Positions 15,973 through 23,553 of a stretch of DNA of 39,612 bases are shown here, piece by piece. The notes under the pieces are model-generated. The model searched no databases. It was given only the letters and a program-made list of their open reading frames with translations, and had not been told where the DNA came from. How positions within the stretch are numbered: the stretch's first letter is position 1; the number at the start of each line of letters is the position of its first letter. The position numbers were made by a program, and so were the translations under genes. The DNA comes from Prevotella sp. (GTDB lineage: Bacteria; Bacteroidota; Bacteroidia; Bacteroidales; Bacteroidaceae). The stretch lies in assembly GCA_017645905.1 (NCBI GenBank), contig JAGCNO010000005.1, positions 1 to 39,612 on the forward strand, written 5' to 3'.

Positions 15973-17049
15973 CTGTTCGTATTGGCGGGCCACCTTCAGG
16001 TAGTCGTGGTGGCGGAGGACATATTCCTGACTTTGCCGTTTTAGCGTAGCGATGCGCTCGGGGTGGAGCACTAACAGCTCCAGCTCGTGGCGCACGCTTT
16101 CGTAATTGGGCTGCACGTTGACAATGGGCCGCAGCTCTTTCTCGTTAAGTATTTCGTAGTTTTCTTCCTCACCACCTCCGATGACGATGATGCCCTTCGA
16201 CATGGCGAGCAGGGCGTTCATAGCCGGGGTGTAGGAGTAGAGCTGGTCCATGATGGCATCGCTATTATCCATCAGCCGTTGGTATTCCTCAAAGGGAACG
16301 CCCTCCACCTTGATGATTTCCAGCAGGTCGGGGTGTTGCCGTTGTACGTCCTCGGCAGCGCGGAGCATGATGTCGGTGCCTTTGTAGGCGCTGCGGCCGC
16401 GGCTGATGCCGATGAAGAGTTTAAGGGGTGAGGAGTGAGGGGTGAGGGGTGAGAGGTTAGTTATGGGCTTTATGGGAAAAGGAATAAAGGTGGTCTTTTC
16501 GGGAAACAGGGGCTGGTAGCAGGCGTAGTTCTCGTAGGGTGTGGCCACGATGGCGTCGCAGTCGTTGGCAATAAGCTGGTTCAGTCGGCCCTTGGGTGTG
16601 TCGAGCCAGTCGTCTCGGTCGCGCAGGGCGACGGGGTCGGTACGCAACTGTTCTCCGATGTTGAAGTCGCTGTAGCGAAGAGGCTTGCGCGTGATGTTCT
16701 CATGCACCCAGTAGTAGTCCATGCCCAAAGCACAGAGCACCATCTTCTTGTTATGTCGCCGCAGGTAGCGGTAGACAGGACGTATACGCTCGGCCTTCAG
16801 CTCGAGGAACATAGGATTGATGAGCTGTACCACATCGTAGCCCCGCCAATGGGGCAGCTGGCAAAGAACTTTCGCCATGAGACGGATGCCGCCCAGCTTA
16901 CCAGGCGTGCGGGCAAGGTCAATGTCTCGGGGATAGTCTTTCCAGAAGTCGCCGTTAGAGGCTACCGTCACCTCATGACCCAGCTGGCGCAGACCCTGCG
17001 CCAGCGTATTATGAACGTTGCTATATTCGCCTAAGAGTAGTATCTTCAT
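15955..17049 (-). CDS. GT-B fold glycosyltransferase (GT1/GT4-like)
   Basis: A 364-residue glycosyltransferase with the N-terminal Rossmann start MKILLLGEYSNVHNTLAQGLRQLGHEV and a C-terminal donor-binding half starting LKLFIGISRGRSAYKGTDIML near residue 209, then DQLYSYTPAMNALLAMSKG with the usual Glu region replaced by GGGEEENYEI. Its ATG overlaps the upstream GT2 stop by 4 bases. It is last in a three-gene minus-strand operon probably building a surface polysaccharide. Residues about 199-208 (LSPLTPHSSP) come from a period-7 array in the inter-domain linker, and the final SEE plus stop come from another array at 15945-15965. Confidence 0.85.
   Translation of the reverse strand: MKILLLGEYSNVHNTLAQGLRQLGHEVTVASNGDFWKDYPRDIDLARTPGKLGGIRLMAKVLCQLPHWRGYDVVQLINPMFLELKAERIRPVYRYLRRHNKKMVLCALGMDYYWVHENITRKPLRYSDFNIGEQLRTDPVALRDRDDWLDTPKGRLNQLIANDCDAIVATPYENYACYQPLFPEKTTFIPFPIKPITNLSPLTPHSSPLKLFIGISRGRSAYKGTDIMLRAAEDVQRQHPDLLEIIKVEGVPFEEYQRLMDNSDAIMDQLYSYTPAMNALLAMSKGIIVIGGGEEENYEILNEKELRPIVNVQPNYESVRHELELLVLHPERIATLKRQSQEYVLRHHDYLKVARQYEQLYSEE
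16428..16455. repeat. Period-7 array (GTGAGGG type) inside the glycosyltransferase gene
   Basis: GTGA recurs at 16428, 16435, 16442 and 16449, giving four 7-bp units (GTGAGGA, GTGAGGG, GTGAGGG, GTGAGAG). The reverse strand encodes a Pro/Ser/His linker between the two GT-B domains. Confidence 0.92.
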
Positions 17050-18017
17050 CGTTCTCTTTCCATGAGTGGCAGAGTACGCAACAGCATGGCCCGACCCACA
17101 CGGCTGTTAGTCATACGCCGGAACCAGGTGTACTTCGTGGTGTAGTCGCGGTTGGGTAGGGGAAAGAGCCCGGCCTTGCTGAGCTCGCCAATCTTGCGCT
17201 CTAAGTAATGGCTGCTGCGAGTCATCACTATTACATTATATATATAGTCCATCGTCAGCTGTGCCGTGCGCCGTTGCATGGCCACGCGGTCAGCGGTCGG
17301 CATGCGATCGGCAAGTTTCTTCAGGCGTATGATAACATCCTTTGTGTCAATGAGCCGTCGCAGGTTGCTGCGTGTAGTGCCTATGCCTGTGGCCGATGTT
17401 TTTCTTTCACGGTAAAAGTAAGCCTGTGCCGTGGTGCGGATGGCACACTCTGCCCGCAGTATCAGCTGGGGCGTGAACTCCTCGTCTTCGCCATAGTTCA
17501 CGCCAGGCGTAAAGCGCAGGCTGCCCAGGATGCTTCGGCTGAAGCTGTAACCACATACGGAGCCGTGTATGTTCTCCCTTCGGAGCAGCTCGCTGCCCGA
17601 CATGGGACCGGTGTCATCATAGAGCAAGGGCACGTCGCGCGTCTTGGCAAAATCGAAGAGCACCATGTCACAGCTTTGCTGATAGCGCAGTTGGTCAAGC
17701 ACATGTTCGTAGGGAGCCTGGAGCAGGAGGTCATCGCCGTCTACAAATTGTATGAAACGTCCTGTGGCCATACGCAAGCCCGCGTTGCGCGCCACCGACA
17801 CACCGGCGTTGTGCTGACGGATATACAGAAGGTCGTCTGCCATCGTGCCAAGCTCTGCAAGCGGACTTGTTTCCGAGCCGTCATCCACAATGATAATCTC
17901 TCGCTCAAAAGGTCGCAGCGACAATGCCAGAATGCTTTCCAAACATTCGCGGAGCATAGCCGTGGGGACGTTGTAAATGGGTATGATAAAACTTATGAGC
18001 GGTTTGGTGTTTTCCAT
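17046..18017 (-). CDS. Glycosyltransferase family 2
   Basis: A 323-residue GT-A enzyme. Seen: PLISFIIPIYNVPTAMLRECLESI at residues 6-29, IIIVDDGSETSPL near residue 40, HNAGVSVARNAGLRMATGRF near residue 73, the DxD-type metal site QFVDGDDLL near residue 94 and NYGEDEEFTPQLI near residue 173 (catalytic acidic region). It is the middle gene of the three-gene glycosyltransferase operon: its start overlaps the upstream gene end by 25 bases and its stop overlaps the next start by 4 bases, so translation is likely coupled. Substrate unknown. Confidence 0.9.
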   Translation of the reverse strand: MENTKPLISFIIPIYNVPTAMLRECLESILALSLRPFEREIIIVDDGSETSPLAELGTMADDLLYIRQHNAGVSVARNAGLRMATGRFIQFVDGDDLLLQAPYEHVLDQLRYQQSCDMVLFDFAKTRDVPLLYDDTGPMSGSELLRRENIHGSVCGYSFSRSILGSLRFTPGVNYGEDEEFTPQLILRAECAIRTTAQAYFYRERKTSATGIGTTRSNLRRLIDTKDVIIRLKKLADRMPTADRVAMQRRTAQLTMDYIYNVIVMTRSSHYLERKIGELSKAGLFPLPNRDYTTKYTWFRRMTNSRVGRAMLLRTLPLMERER

Positions 18018-18907
18018 CGGTGTAGCATTTTGTTCAGGTTACAAGTTCTTTCTATTCCGAGCGTGTTGATTGCCAAGGCTTTCAGTCGTTGTGCCGTTGT
18101 TAAGCCGTTGGCCATCGGGTTTACATAGCGGTGGGGAAGGGTAGGGGTTGGTTGTTTGGCTGTTTGGTCGCACACATCGATCTGAATGTTGACCACGTGC
18201 ATGTAGTAACGGTCATCGCACCAACGCTTCATGACTTCCTCATGGGCCTTCAACAGCATGCCGAGTTGCTCGGCCTGTGCGGAGGCGGTGATGCCTTGCC
18301 CGTTGTAGCAGTAGTAGTACATGCCGCAGTCCACGGTGGCTATCTTGTGGGCATTGTCAAGCAGACGGGGCAGGGTGAAGACATCCTCAAACACCTTCCC
18401 TTTGGGGAAGCGTACACCGTCGAACAGCTCCCTTCGGTAGACCTTGTTCCAGGCGTAGCAATGCTCGTAGGCCCGGCCCCGCAGCCAGTAGTCTTCGGCA
18501 CTTTCGTATACATGACTGCCGAAGCGTATCTCCTGTTGCCACTTTGAACCATAGTGCCGGAACAGCGGAAACTCGGTGATGTCGTTGCCCTCGGCCTGAG
18601 CCATCACTTGTGCATAGGTATCCCTTTCCAGGTAGTCATCGGAGTCCACGAAGGTGACAAACGCTCCCTTTGCCACGTCGAGTCCGGCATTGCGGGCGTA
18701 GCTCAGTCCGCCGTTTGCCTTGTGTATCACCCTGATGCGGCTGTCCTTAGCGGCCCATTCATCACACATCGCAGGACAACCGTCGGGCGAACCGTCATCG
18801 ACCAGGATAATCTCCATGTCGCTGAACGACTGGCCCACGACACTCTCCACGCAGCGGTCCAAAGTGGCCTCCACGCGATAGATGGGAATGATGACACTTA
18901 GCTTCAT
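17993..18907 (-). CDS. Glycosyltransferase family 2 (first gene of operon)
   Basis: A 304-residue GT-A enzyme. Seen: MKLSVIIPIYRVEATLDRCVE at the start, MEIILVDDGSPDG near residue 31, NGGLSYARNAGLDVAKG near residue 65, the DxD site TFVDSDDYLE near residue 86 and GKVFEDVFTLPRLL near residue 168. The start at 18907 is chosen because the promoter TACCTTTG (minus strand, 18922-18915) ends 7 bases before it; the in-frame ATG at 18949 lies upstream of that box. The transcript is predicted to be nearly leaderless. A Pro/Thr-rich patch (TAKQPTPTLPHRYVN, around 18120-18165) looks low-complexity. The promoter carries a palindrome shared with the nucleotidase gene at 21772. Confidence 0.9.
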   Translation of the reverse strand: MKLSVIIPIYRVEATLDRCVESVVGQSFSDMEIILVDDGSPDGCPAMCDEWAAKDSRIRVIHKANGGLSYARNAGLDVAKGAFVTFVDSDDYLERDTYAQVMAQAEGNDITEFPLFRHYGSKWQQEIRFGSHVYESAEDYWLRGRAYEHCYAWNKVYRRELFDGVRFPKGKVFEDVFTLPRLLDNAHKIATVDCGMYYYCYNGQGITASAQAEQLGMLLKAHEEVMKRWCDDRYYMHVVNIQIDVCDQTAKQPTPTLPHRYVNPMANGLTTAQRLKALAINTLGIERTCNLNKMLHRWKTPNRS

Positions 18908-18914
18908 TTGCGTG

Positions 18915-18945
18915 CAAAGGTACGAATAAGTGAGGACAATACAAA
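18915..18945 (-). promoter_or_regulatory. Promoter of the glycosyltransferase operon
   Basis: On the minus strand, TTTG (18945-18942), 19 nt, TACCTTTG (18922-18915). The surrounding sequence is nearly identical to the promoter at 21729-21759. Confidence 0.85.
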
Positions 18946-18972
18946 ACAAAAAACATTATTTTTGTTTTTATT

Positions 18973-18994
18973 GTCGAACGAAAGTACCTTCGAC
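18973..18994. promoter_or_regulatory. Candidate operator palindrome, copy 1
   Basis: GTCGAA-N10-TTCGAC, 22 bp, located 27 nt upstream of the -33 TTTG of the glycosyltransferase operon. The same palindrome with nearly the same spacer is found at 21689-21710. Confidence 0.7.
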
Positions 18995-19067
18995 ACAAGT
19001 CAAAGGTAATACAAAATTGCGAACTGACCAAAAATACAGGCCGAATTGATAAAAAAGGGCAAAAAGA

Positions 19068-19099
19068 TTAGCCTGTAATGAAAATAGTTTGTATCTTTG
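19068..19099 (+). promoter_or_regulatory. Promoter of the DUF3078 gene
   Basis: TTAG (19068-19071), 20 nt, TATCTTTG (19092-19099), then a 23-nt gap to the ATG at 19123. Confidence 0.75.
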
Positions 19100-19122
19100 C
19101 ACCATAAAAACCCATTAAGACT

Positions 19123-20307
19123 ATGAAGAAAAGCATTTTTACACTTGCTGCCCTCTTTGCACTCAGTGCCAGCGCAGCCCAGCCCACAGACTCTGTCAAT
19201 GGGCAGTATTACAAACTTTTTGCACCGCTGACGTTCTACCACAGCGTGGCGGCCAACCAGTTGTCAATGAACGATGCCGACGAGACTACCGAGGCCATCG
19301 ACGCCGCCCTGATGAACGTCTACCTGAACCGTCCCGACTTGGTGCAGGTTACCGAGACCGAGCAGGAGCAGAGCGGCACCCTGCGTCAGGACATCATCGA
19401 CCAGCCCGTCACTCAGCAGACCACAATGGTGGAGCAGTCGATGCCCATGCCCGAAGTTCCTGAGGCCGAACCCGTGGAGGTGGCCGTAGAGAAACCCAAG
19501 TTCTGGACCCGCAAGGGCGACGGTTTCCTCCAGTTCATGCAGAACTATGTCAGCGGAAACTGGTACAAGGGCGGTGAGAGCAACTATGCCGCTTTGGGCA
19601 GCCTCACCCTCGAGGCCAACTACGACAACAAGTCGAAGTGGAAGTGGGACAACAAGTTGGAGATGAAGCTCGGCTTCCAGACCTCACGTTCCGACTCCAT
19701 CCACAAGTTCAAGGCCAACGAAGACCTGCTGCGACTCACCAGCAAGGTAGGACTGCAGGCTGCCAAGAACTGGTACTACACGCTCCAGGTGCTGGCCTAC
19801 ACGCAGTTTGCCCGAGGCTTCAAGACCAACGACATCAAGACCTACGCCGACTTCTTCTCACCCTTCAACCTCAGTGTCGGTCTCGGTATGGACTACAAGG
19901 TGGAGTGCTTCGACAAGAAGCTCACGGGAACCATCAACATGTCTCCCTTTGCCTATAACTACCGCTATGTAGACCGCTCCTGGTTCAACGGCAACCAGTG
20001 GTTCCCCTCACGCTACGGCATCGACGAGGGCAAGCACCACTTGGGCGATTTTGGTTCGCAGCTTACCGCAACGTTGGAATGGAAGATGAGCGACGTTCTC
20101 ACCTGGAAGACGCGCCTCTACGGTTTCACCAGCTACCACCGCGCCGAACTGGAATGGGAGAACACTTTCACGCTGAAGGTCTCGAAGTACATCACCGCCA
20201 ACCTCTTCCTCTTCCCACGCTTCGACGACTCTAACATCTGGGACGACGAACTGGGCTACTGGCAGTTCAAGGAGTTCTCCTCCCTGGGCTTCTCGTATAA
20301 TTTCTAA
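19123..20307 (+). CDS. DUF3078 family outer-membrane-like protein
   Basis: A 394-residue secreted protein. The signal MKKSIFTLAALFALSASAAQ is clear. Residues about 20-125 are acidic and Gln/Glu/Pro rich (low complexity); from about residue 126 the FWTRKGDGFLQFMQNYVSGNWYKGGESNYAAL segment begins the DUF3078 domain. The rest alternates aromatic and polar residues in strand-like runs and ends in Phe (SSLGFSYNF), as outer-membrane beta-barrels do. Function unknown. It is divergent from the glycosyltransferase operon, with its own promoter, and ends before a hairpin at 20332-20370. Confidence 0.85.
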   Translation: MKKSIFTLAALFALSASAAQPTDSVNGQYYKLFAPLTFYHSVAANQLSMNDADETTEAIDAALMNVYLNRPDLVQVTETEQEQSGTLRQDIIDQPVTQQTTMVEQSMPMPEVPEAEPVEVAVEKPKFWTRKGDGFLQFMQNYVSGNWYKGGESNYAALGSLTLEANYDNKSKWKWDNKLEMKLGFQTSRSDSIHKFKANEDLLRLTSKVGLQAAKNWYYTLQVLAYTQFARGFKTNDIKTYADFFSPFNLSVGLGMDYKVECFDKKLTGTINMSPFAYNYRYVDRSWFNGNQWFPSRYGIDEGKHHLGDFGSQLTATLEWKMSDVLTWKTRLYGFTSYHRAELEWENTFTLKVSKYITANLFLFPRFDDSNIWDDELGYWQFKEFSSLGFSYNF

Positions 20308-20331
20308 GTCGTTAATAATTAACAGTATAAA

Positions 20332-20370
20332 GACGGGTAGCCATACTGGTGCTGCCCGCTTTTCGTCTGT
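20332..20370 (+). terminator. Terminator after the DUF3078 gene
   Basis: The stem CGGGTAGC / GCTGCCCG (one G-U pair) has an outer AGACG/CGTCT pair and a CTTTTC tract on the 3' side. It starts 25 bases after the stop. Confidence 0.65.
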
Positions 20371-20387
20371 CTTCCGGAACCTGACTC

Positions 20388-20550
20388 CGAGAAAGAGCCG
20401 TTCTTGCTCCATTTCATTACGCAAGCGTCTCCTTCGTCGCCGAGCGCTTTCGATTCGAATAAGCCGTTCTTTCTATGGGAAAGAGCCGTTCTTTCCGTGA
20501 GAAAAAGCCGTTCTTTCTATGGGAAAGAGCCGTTCTTTCGAAATGAAAGG
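20388..20550. repeat. Period-22 hairpin repeat array C
   Basis: Four contiguous 22-bp units at 20463, 20485, 20507 and 20529, each beginning GCCGTTCTTTC. A detached unit lies at 20388-20408, separated by 54 bp of unrelated sequence. The array runs directly into the period-21 array at 20571. Confidence 0.92.
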
Positions 20551-20570
20551 TCGGATGCATTGTTTAAACT

Positions 20571-20656
20571 ACGTCGATGTTTGTAAAAACCACGACGGCG
20601 TTTGTAGAAACAACGTCGGCGTTTGTATAAACCACGTTGCGGTTTTAACTTTTTTG
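20571..20656. repeat. Period-21 repeat array, copy 1
   Basis: Three 21-bp units (20571-20591, 20592-20612, 20613-20633) and a terminal partial unit ending GGTTTTAACTTTTTTG. Each unit contains GTTTGTAnAAAC, a near palindrome. It is joined to array C through a 20-bp stretch also found at 27614-27633. Confidence 0.92.
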
Positions 20657-20883
20657 AACCACTACCCATCCCCACCTTTCTGCCCCGTCTTGATTCGAGC
20701 GTGTATCGGCTCTATGGACATATAAGTCAAAGGAGTTTTTCAGAGCGCAGCCACTCCTTAACTCCATCACTCCTTAGAATTATTAACGCCGAAAACGAAA
20801 CGTGCTTTTCCTTCCTTTAAGTTTTTTTTACTTCATCATAAAGTTTTTCCTGAAAAAATAATGGCGGATTGAAGAATTTTTTG
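20657..20883. other. Intergenic remainder before mntA
   Basis: No gene is seen. There is an ACTCC motif repeated every 8 bp around 20752-20775, then AT-rich sequence leading to the mntA promoter. Confidence 0.4.
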
Positions 20884-20891
20884 TATATTTG
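20884..20891 (+). promoter_or_regulatory. -7 box of the mntA-hepT promoter
   Basis: TATATTTG lies 26 bases before the ATG at 20918. A -33 element is not evident. Confidence 0.55.
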
Positions 20892-20917
20892 CCGCCACAA
20901 AGCCAATAGAGACAATC

Positions 20918-21217
20918 ATGAGCACACAGGCAATGACATATCAGATAGCCGAGTACTTCAAGACACAACCGGTCCTGAAGGCGTGGCTTTTTGGCTCTTT
21001 TGCCCGTGGAGAGCAGCGAAAGGAGTCAGATGTTGACATACTGATACTGCCTGACAAGTCCCAACATTTCAGCCTGTTTACCCTTAGTGAGATATACGAG
21101 GACCTTAAAGAGCTGTTGGGTCGGGAGGTGGACGTGATTACCGTTGGAGGCCTGATGCCTTTCGCCCGTGAGAGTGCCGACCGTGACAAAATCCTGATTT
21201 ATGAGAGAGCAGCGTAA
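20918..21217 (+). CDS. mntA: MntA-type nucleotidyltransferase (antitoxin of HEPN/MNT module)
   Basis: A 99-residue minimal nucleotidyltransferase. The signature GSX10DXD is visible: GSFARGEQRKESDVD at residues about 27-41, followed by ILILPDKS. In characterised pairs, MntA AMPylates a Tyr beside the HEPN active site of its partner and so neutralises it. The downstream hepT frame starts 17 bases before this stop, the standard arrangement of such modules. The 610-bp repeat-rich gap upstream, plus absence of other linked genes, suggests an independently acquired stability or defence module. Confidence 0.88.
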   Translation: MSTQAMTYQIAEYFKTQPVLKAWLFGSFARGEQRKESDVDILILPDKSQHFSLFTLSEIYEDLKELLGREVDVITVGGLMPFARESADRDKILIYERAA

Positions 21218-21569
21218 CGACCCAAAGCGCCTGAAGGATATCTTGCAGGCTATTGACACGATTTTCCAGTATGTAGGAGGTCGTGGCATGGAGGAGTTTG
21301 TCGCTGACAAGAAAACCTATCATGCCGTAATCTATAACATCATGATTATTGGTGAGGCAGCAAACATGCTGACCTTCGAATTTCGAGAAGCCCACAGCGA
21401 TTTGAAATGGAGGCAAATCACGAATATGCGCAACTTCCTGATTCACGGCTATCACAATGTTGAAGAAGATTTGGTTTGGGAAGCCATCTCGGTAGACCTC
21501 CATCCTATCCGCGAGAAGATTGTGAAGTATCTGGAAGAACTTGCAAACAATGAATCTATTGGCAAATGA
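21201..21569 (+). CDS. hepT: HepT-like HEPN ribonuclease toxin (DUF86)
   Basis: A 122-residue helical HEPN-family protein. The catalytic RX4HXY motif is intact: RNFLIHGY near residue 79. The preceding IYNIMIIGEAANML near residue 46 is the typical second helix of DUF86/HepT. HepT proteins cleave RNA (tRNA in studied cases) unless AMPylated by MntA. The gene overlaps mntA by 17 bases, so translation is likely coupled. A terminator follows at 21608. Confidence 0.88.
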   Translation: MREQRNDPKRLKDILQAIDTIFQYVGGRGMEEFVADKKTYHAVIYNIMIIGEAANMLTFEFREAHSDLKWRQITNMRNFLIHGYHNVEEDLVWEAISVDLHPIREKIVKYLEELANNESIGK

Positions 21570-21607
21570 CTTGCCACAATCATTAACTGGTATTATGTAT
21601 AAATCAG

Positions 21608-21659
21608 GGCGGGAAGCCGTGCCGACATCATCTGCCTCGGTTTCCCGCCATGCGTTTTT
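21608..21659 (+). terminator. Rho-independent terminator after hepT
   Basis: GGCGGGAAGCCG (21608-21619) pairs with CGGTTTCCCGCC (21638-21649), one mismatch, followed by ATGCGTTTTT. Confidence 0.82.
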
Positions 21660-21688
21660 CTGTCTGTTTTTTCGTACCTTTGGCCTAC

Positions 21689-21710
21689 GTCGAAGGTACT
21701 GACGTTCGAC
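21689..21710. promoter_or_regulatory. Candidate operator palindrome, copy 2
   Basis: GTCGAA-N10-TTCGAC, 22 bp, 18 nt upstream of the -33 TTTG of the nucleotidase promoter. It matches copy 1 at 18973-18994, including most of the spacer. Confidence 0.7.
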
Positions 21711-21728
21711 AATAAAAGCAAAAAAAAT

Positions 21729-21759
21729 TTTGTATTGTGTTCACTTATTCGTACCTTTG
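21729..21759 (+). promoter_or_regulatory. Promoter of the UshA-like gene
   Basis: TTTG (21729-21732), 19 nt, TACCTTTG (21752-21759). The block around it is nearly identical to the glycosyltransferase operon promoter at 18915-18945. Confidence 0.85.
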
Positions 21760-21771
21760 CACCCAACATGA

Positions 21772-23547
21772 ATGAGTTGCGATATGAGAAAATGGTTTAT
21801 TCTGATTGCTGTTGCACTAAGCATTTCTGTTTGCGCTATGGGAGCTGAAAGGACTGTCAGGTTGAGGATTGTGGAGACGAGCGACGTTCACGGCTGCTTC
21901 TTCCCCTACGACTTTGTGGAGGGCAAGCCTCTGAAGGGGTCGCTTGCTCGCGTGAGTACATATATTAATAGGTTGCGCCGCGAGTATGGCGACCATCTGC
22001 TGTTGCTCGACAACGGCGACATACTGCAGGGACAGCCCACGTGCTATTGGTCGAACTATGTGGAGATTGGCCGGGAGAACATCGCTGCACAGGTGGTCAA
22101 CTACATGGGCTACGACGTGGCGGCCATAGGCAATCACGACGTGGAGACCGGCCACGCCGTCTACGACAAGTGGATAGGCGAACTGCGATGTCCTGTGGTG
22201 GGGGCGAACATCATTGACACGCTCACCAACGAGCCCTACGTCAGACCCTATGTTACTTTTGAGCGTGATGGCGTGAAGATTGCCGTCATCGGTCTGCTCA
22301 CACCCACCATCGCCTGCTGGCTCAACGAGTCGCTGTGGAGCGGGCTGCGGTTTGAGGAGATGACAGCCTCTGCCCGAAAGTGGATGCAGGTGGTGCGTGA
22401 GCAGGAGAAGCCCGACCTCGTCGTTGGTCTTTTCCACAGCGGCAAGGAGGGCGGACTGACCCTGCCCGGCGGCATCGAGGAGGATGCTACGGCACGTGTG
22501 GCCCGTGAGGTACCGGGTTTCGACATCATCTTCTACGGCCATGACCACATCGTCCACAACGAATGGATTCTCACCTCTCACCCCTCATCCCTCACCCCTG
22601 ATAGTGTGCTGACCCTCGACCCTTCGAGCTCGGCACTCAACGTGGCCGATGCGCAGATAGAACTGACCATCGACGGGCAGGGAAAAGTAATCAGGAAAAA
22701 CATCACGGGTGATATTGTCAGCGTTCGAGACGAGGAAGTAGACCGAAAGATGCTGAGCCGCTTCTATGCACAGATGGACAGCATCAAGACTTTCGTGGGC
22801 CGACGCATCGGAAGGTTCGCCGAGGGAGCCACCACGCGTGACAGTTATTTCGGCTCGTCAGCTTTTACCGACTTCATCCACAACGTGCAGCTTGACATTT
22901 CCGGCGCTGACATTTCGTTCAACGCACCGCTCTCCTTCGACAGCCGAATAGAGCCAGGCGACGTCACCGTGGCCGATATGTTCAAGCTTTATCGCTTTGA
23001 GAATCAGTACTACGTTATGAACCTCACAGGCAGCGAGATACGCCGTTTCTTGGAGGAGAGCTACGCCCGCTGGGTGAATACCATGACCTCGGCAGACGAC
23101 CACCTGTTGCTGCTCAGCAAGAAGACCTATGGCGACCAGCAGCGCATGGGGTTTCTGAACTACACCTTTAACTTCGACTCTGCCGCTGGAATAGACTATG
23201 AGGTCGACGTGACCAAGCCCGTCGGGCAGAAGGTGCGAATCCTCGGTATGTCGGACGGCACGCCATTCCAGGAAGACCGTATATATAAAGTGGTGATGAA
23301 CAGCTACCGAGGCAACGGCGGCGGCGACCTTCTGACGAAGGGCGCTGGCATAGAAAAGGACGACATCGACGACCGTATCATCTACCAGTCGCCACTCGAC
23401 CTTCGTCACTACATCATGAAATATATTGAAGAAAAAGGAACGGTCACGCCACGACCCAATAACAACTGGCGATTCATTCCCGAAGAATGGGTAAGCCCGG
23501 CAGCAGCGCGTGACCGACAGCTGCTCTTCGGACCTTTTTTGCACTAA
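21772..23547 (+). CDS. UshA-like metallophosphatase / 5'-nucleotidase
   Basis: A 591-residue secreted enzyme of the 5'-nucleotidase / UDP-sugar hydrolase / 2',3'-cyclic phosphodiesterase family. The signal is MRKWFILIAVALSISVCAMG if translation starts at 21784; 21772 gives four more residues. Metal ligands are visible: ETSDVHGC near residue 37 (DxH), LLDNGDILQGQ near residue 83, AIGNHDVETG near residue 121, GLFHSGKEGG near residue 220 and FYGHDHIVHN near residue 256 (GHxH). Residues about 310-580 form the C-terminal substrate-binding domain (SAFTDFIHNVQ, GNGGGDLLTKGAG). A Ser/Pro loop (residues 267-276) between the two domains is encoded by a period-7 array. Likely role: periplasmic nucleotide salvage. 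Confidence 0.92.
   Translation: MSCDMRKWFILIAVALSISVCAMGAERTVRLRIVETSDVHGCFFPYDFVEGKPLKGSLARVSTYINRLRREYGDHLLLLDNGDILQGQPTCYWSNYVEIGRENIAAQVVNYMGYDVAAIGNHDVETGHAVYDKWIGELRCPVVGANIIDTLTNEPYVRPYVTFERDGVKIAVIGLLTPTIACWLNESLWSGLRFEEMTASARKWMQVVREQEKPDLVVGLFHSGKEGGLTLPGGIEEDATARVAREVPGFDIIFYGHDHIVHNEWILTSHPSSLTPDSVLTLDPSSSALNVADAQIELTIDGQGKVIRKNITGDIVSVRDEEVDRKMLSRFYAQMDSIKTFVGRRIGRFAEGATTRDSYFGSSAFTDFIHNVQLDISGADISFNAPLSFDSRIEPGDVTVADMFKLYRFENQYYVMNLTGSEIRRFLEESYARWVNTMTSADDHLLLLSKKTYGDQQRMGFLNYTFNFDSAAGIDYEVDVTKPVGQKVRILGMSDGTPFQEDRIYKVVMNSYRGNGGGDLLTKGAGIEKDDIDDRIIYQSPLDLRHYIMKYIEEKGTVTPRPNNNWRFIPEEWVSPAAARDRQLLFGPFLH
22571..22598. repeat. Period-7 array (TCACCCC type) inside the nucleotidase gene
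   Basis: TCA recurs at 22571, 22578, 22585 and 22592, giving four 7-bp units (TCACCTC, TCACCCC, TCATCCC, TCACCCC). It encodes LTSHPSSLTP between the catalytic and C-terminal domains. Confidence 0.92.
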
Positions 23548-23553
23548 GACATA

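Noticed and set aside
18117-18165. Possible further repeat insertion (GGGTAGGGGTTGG region) in the first glycosyltransferase gene
   Set aside because: Composition is suggestive, but no exact 7-bp periodicity or matching arm could be shown.
20463-20656. Possible CRISPR array
   Set aside because: Units are contiguous without variable spacers, each is itself partly palindromic, and no cas gene is present.
20519-20725. Open frame over the period-21 array with 7-residue repeats (DVCKNHDGVCRN...)
   Set aside because: The frame is a by-product of a 21-bp repeat without internal stops; no promoter of its own, and the rest of the frame is not repeat-like or conserved to my knowledge.
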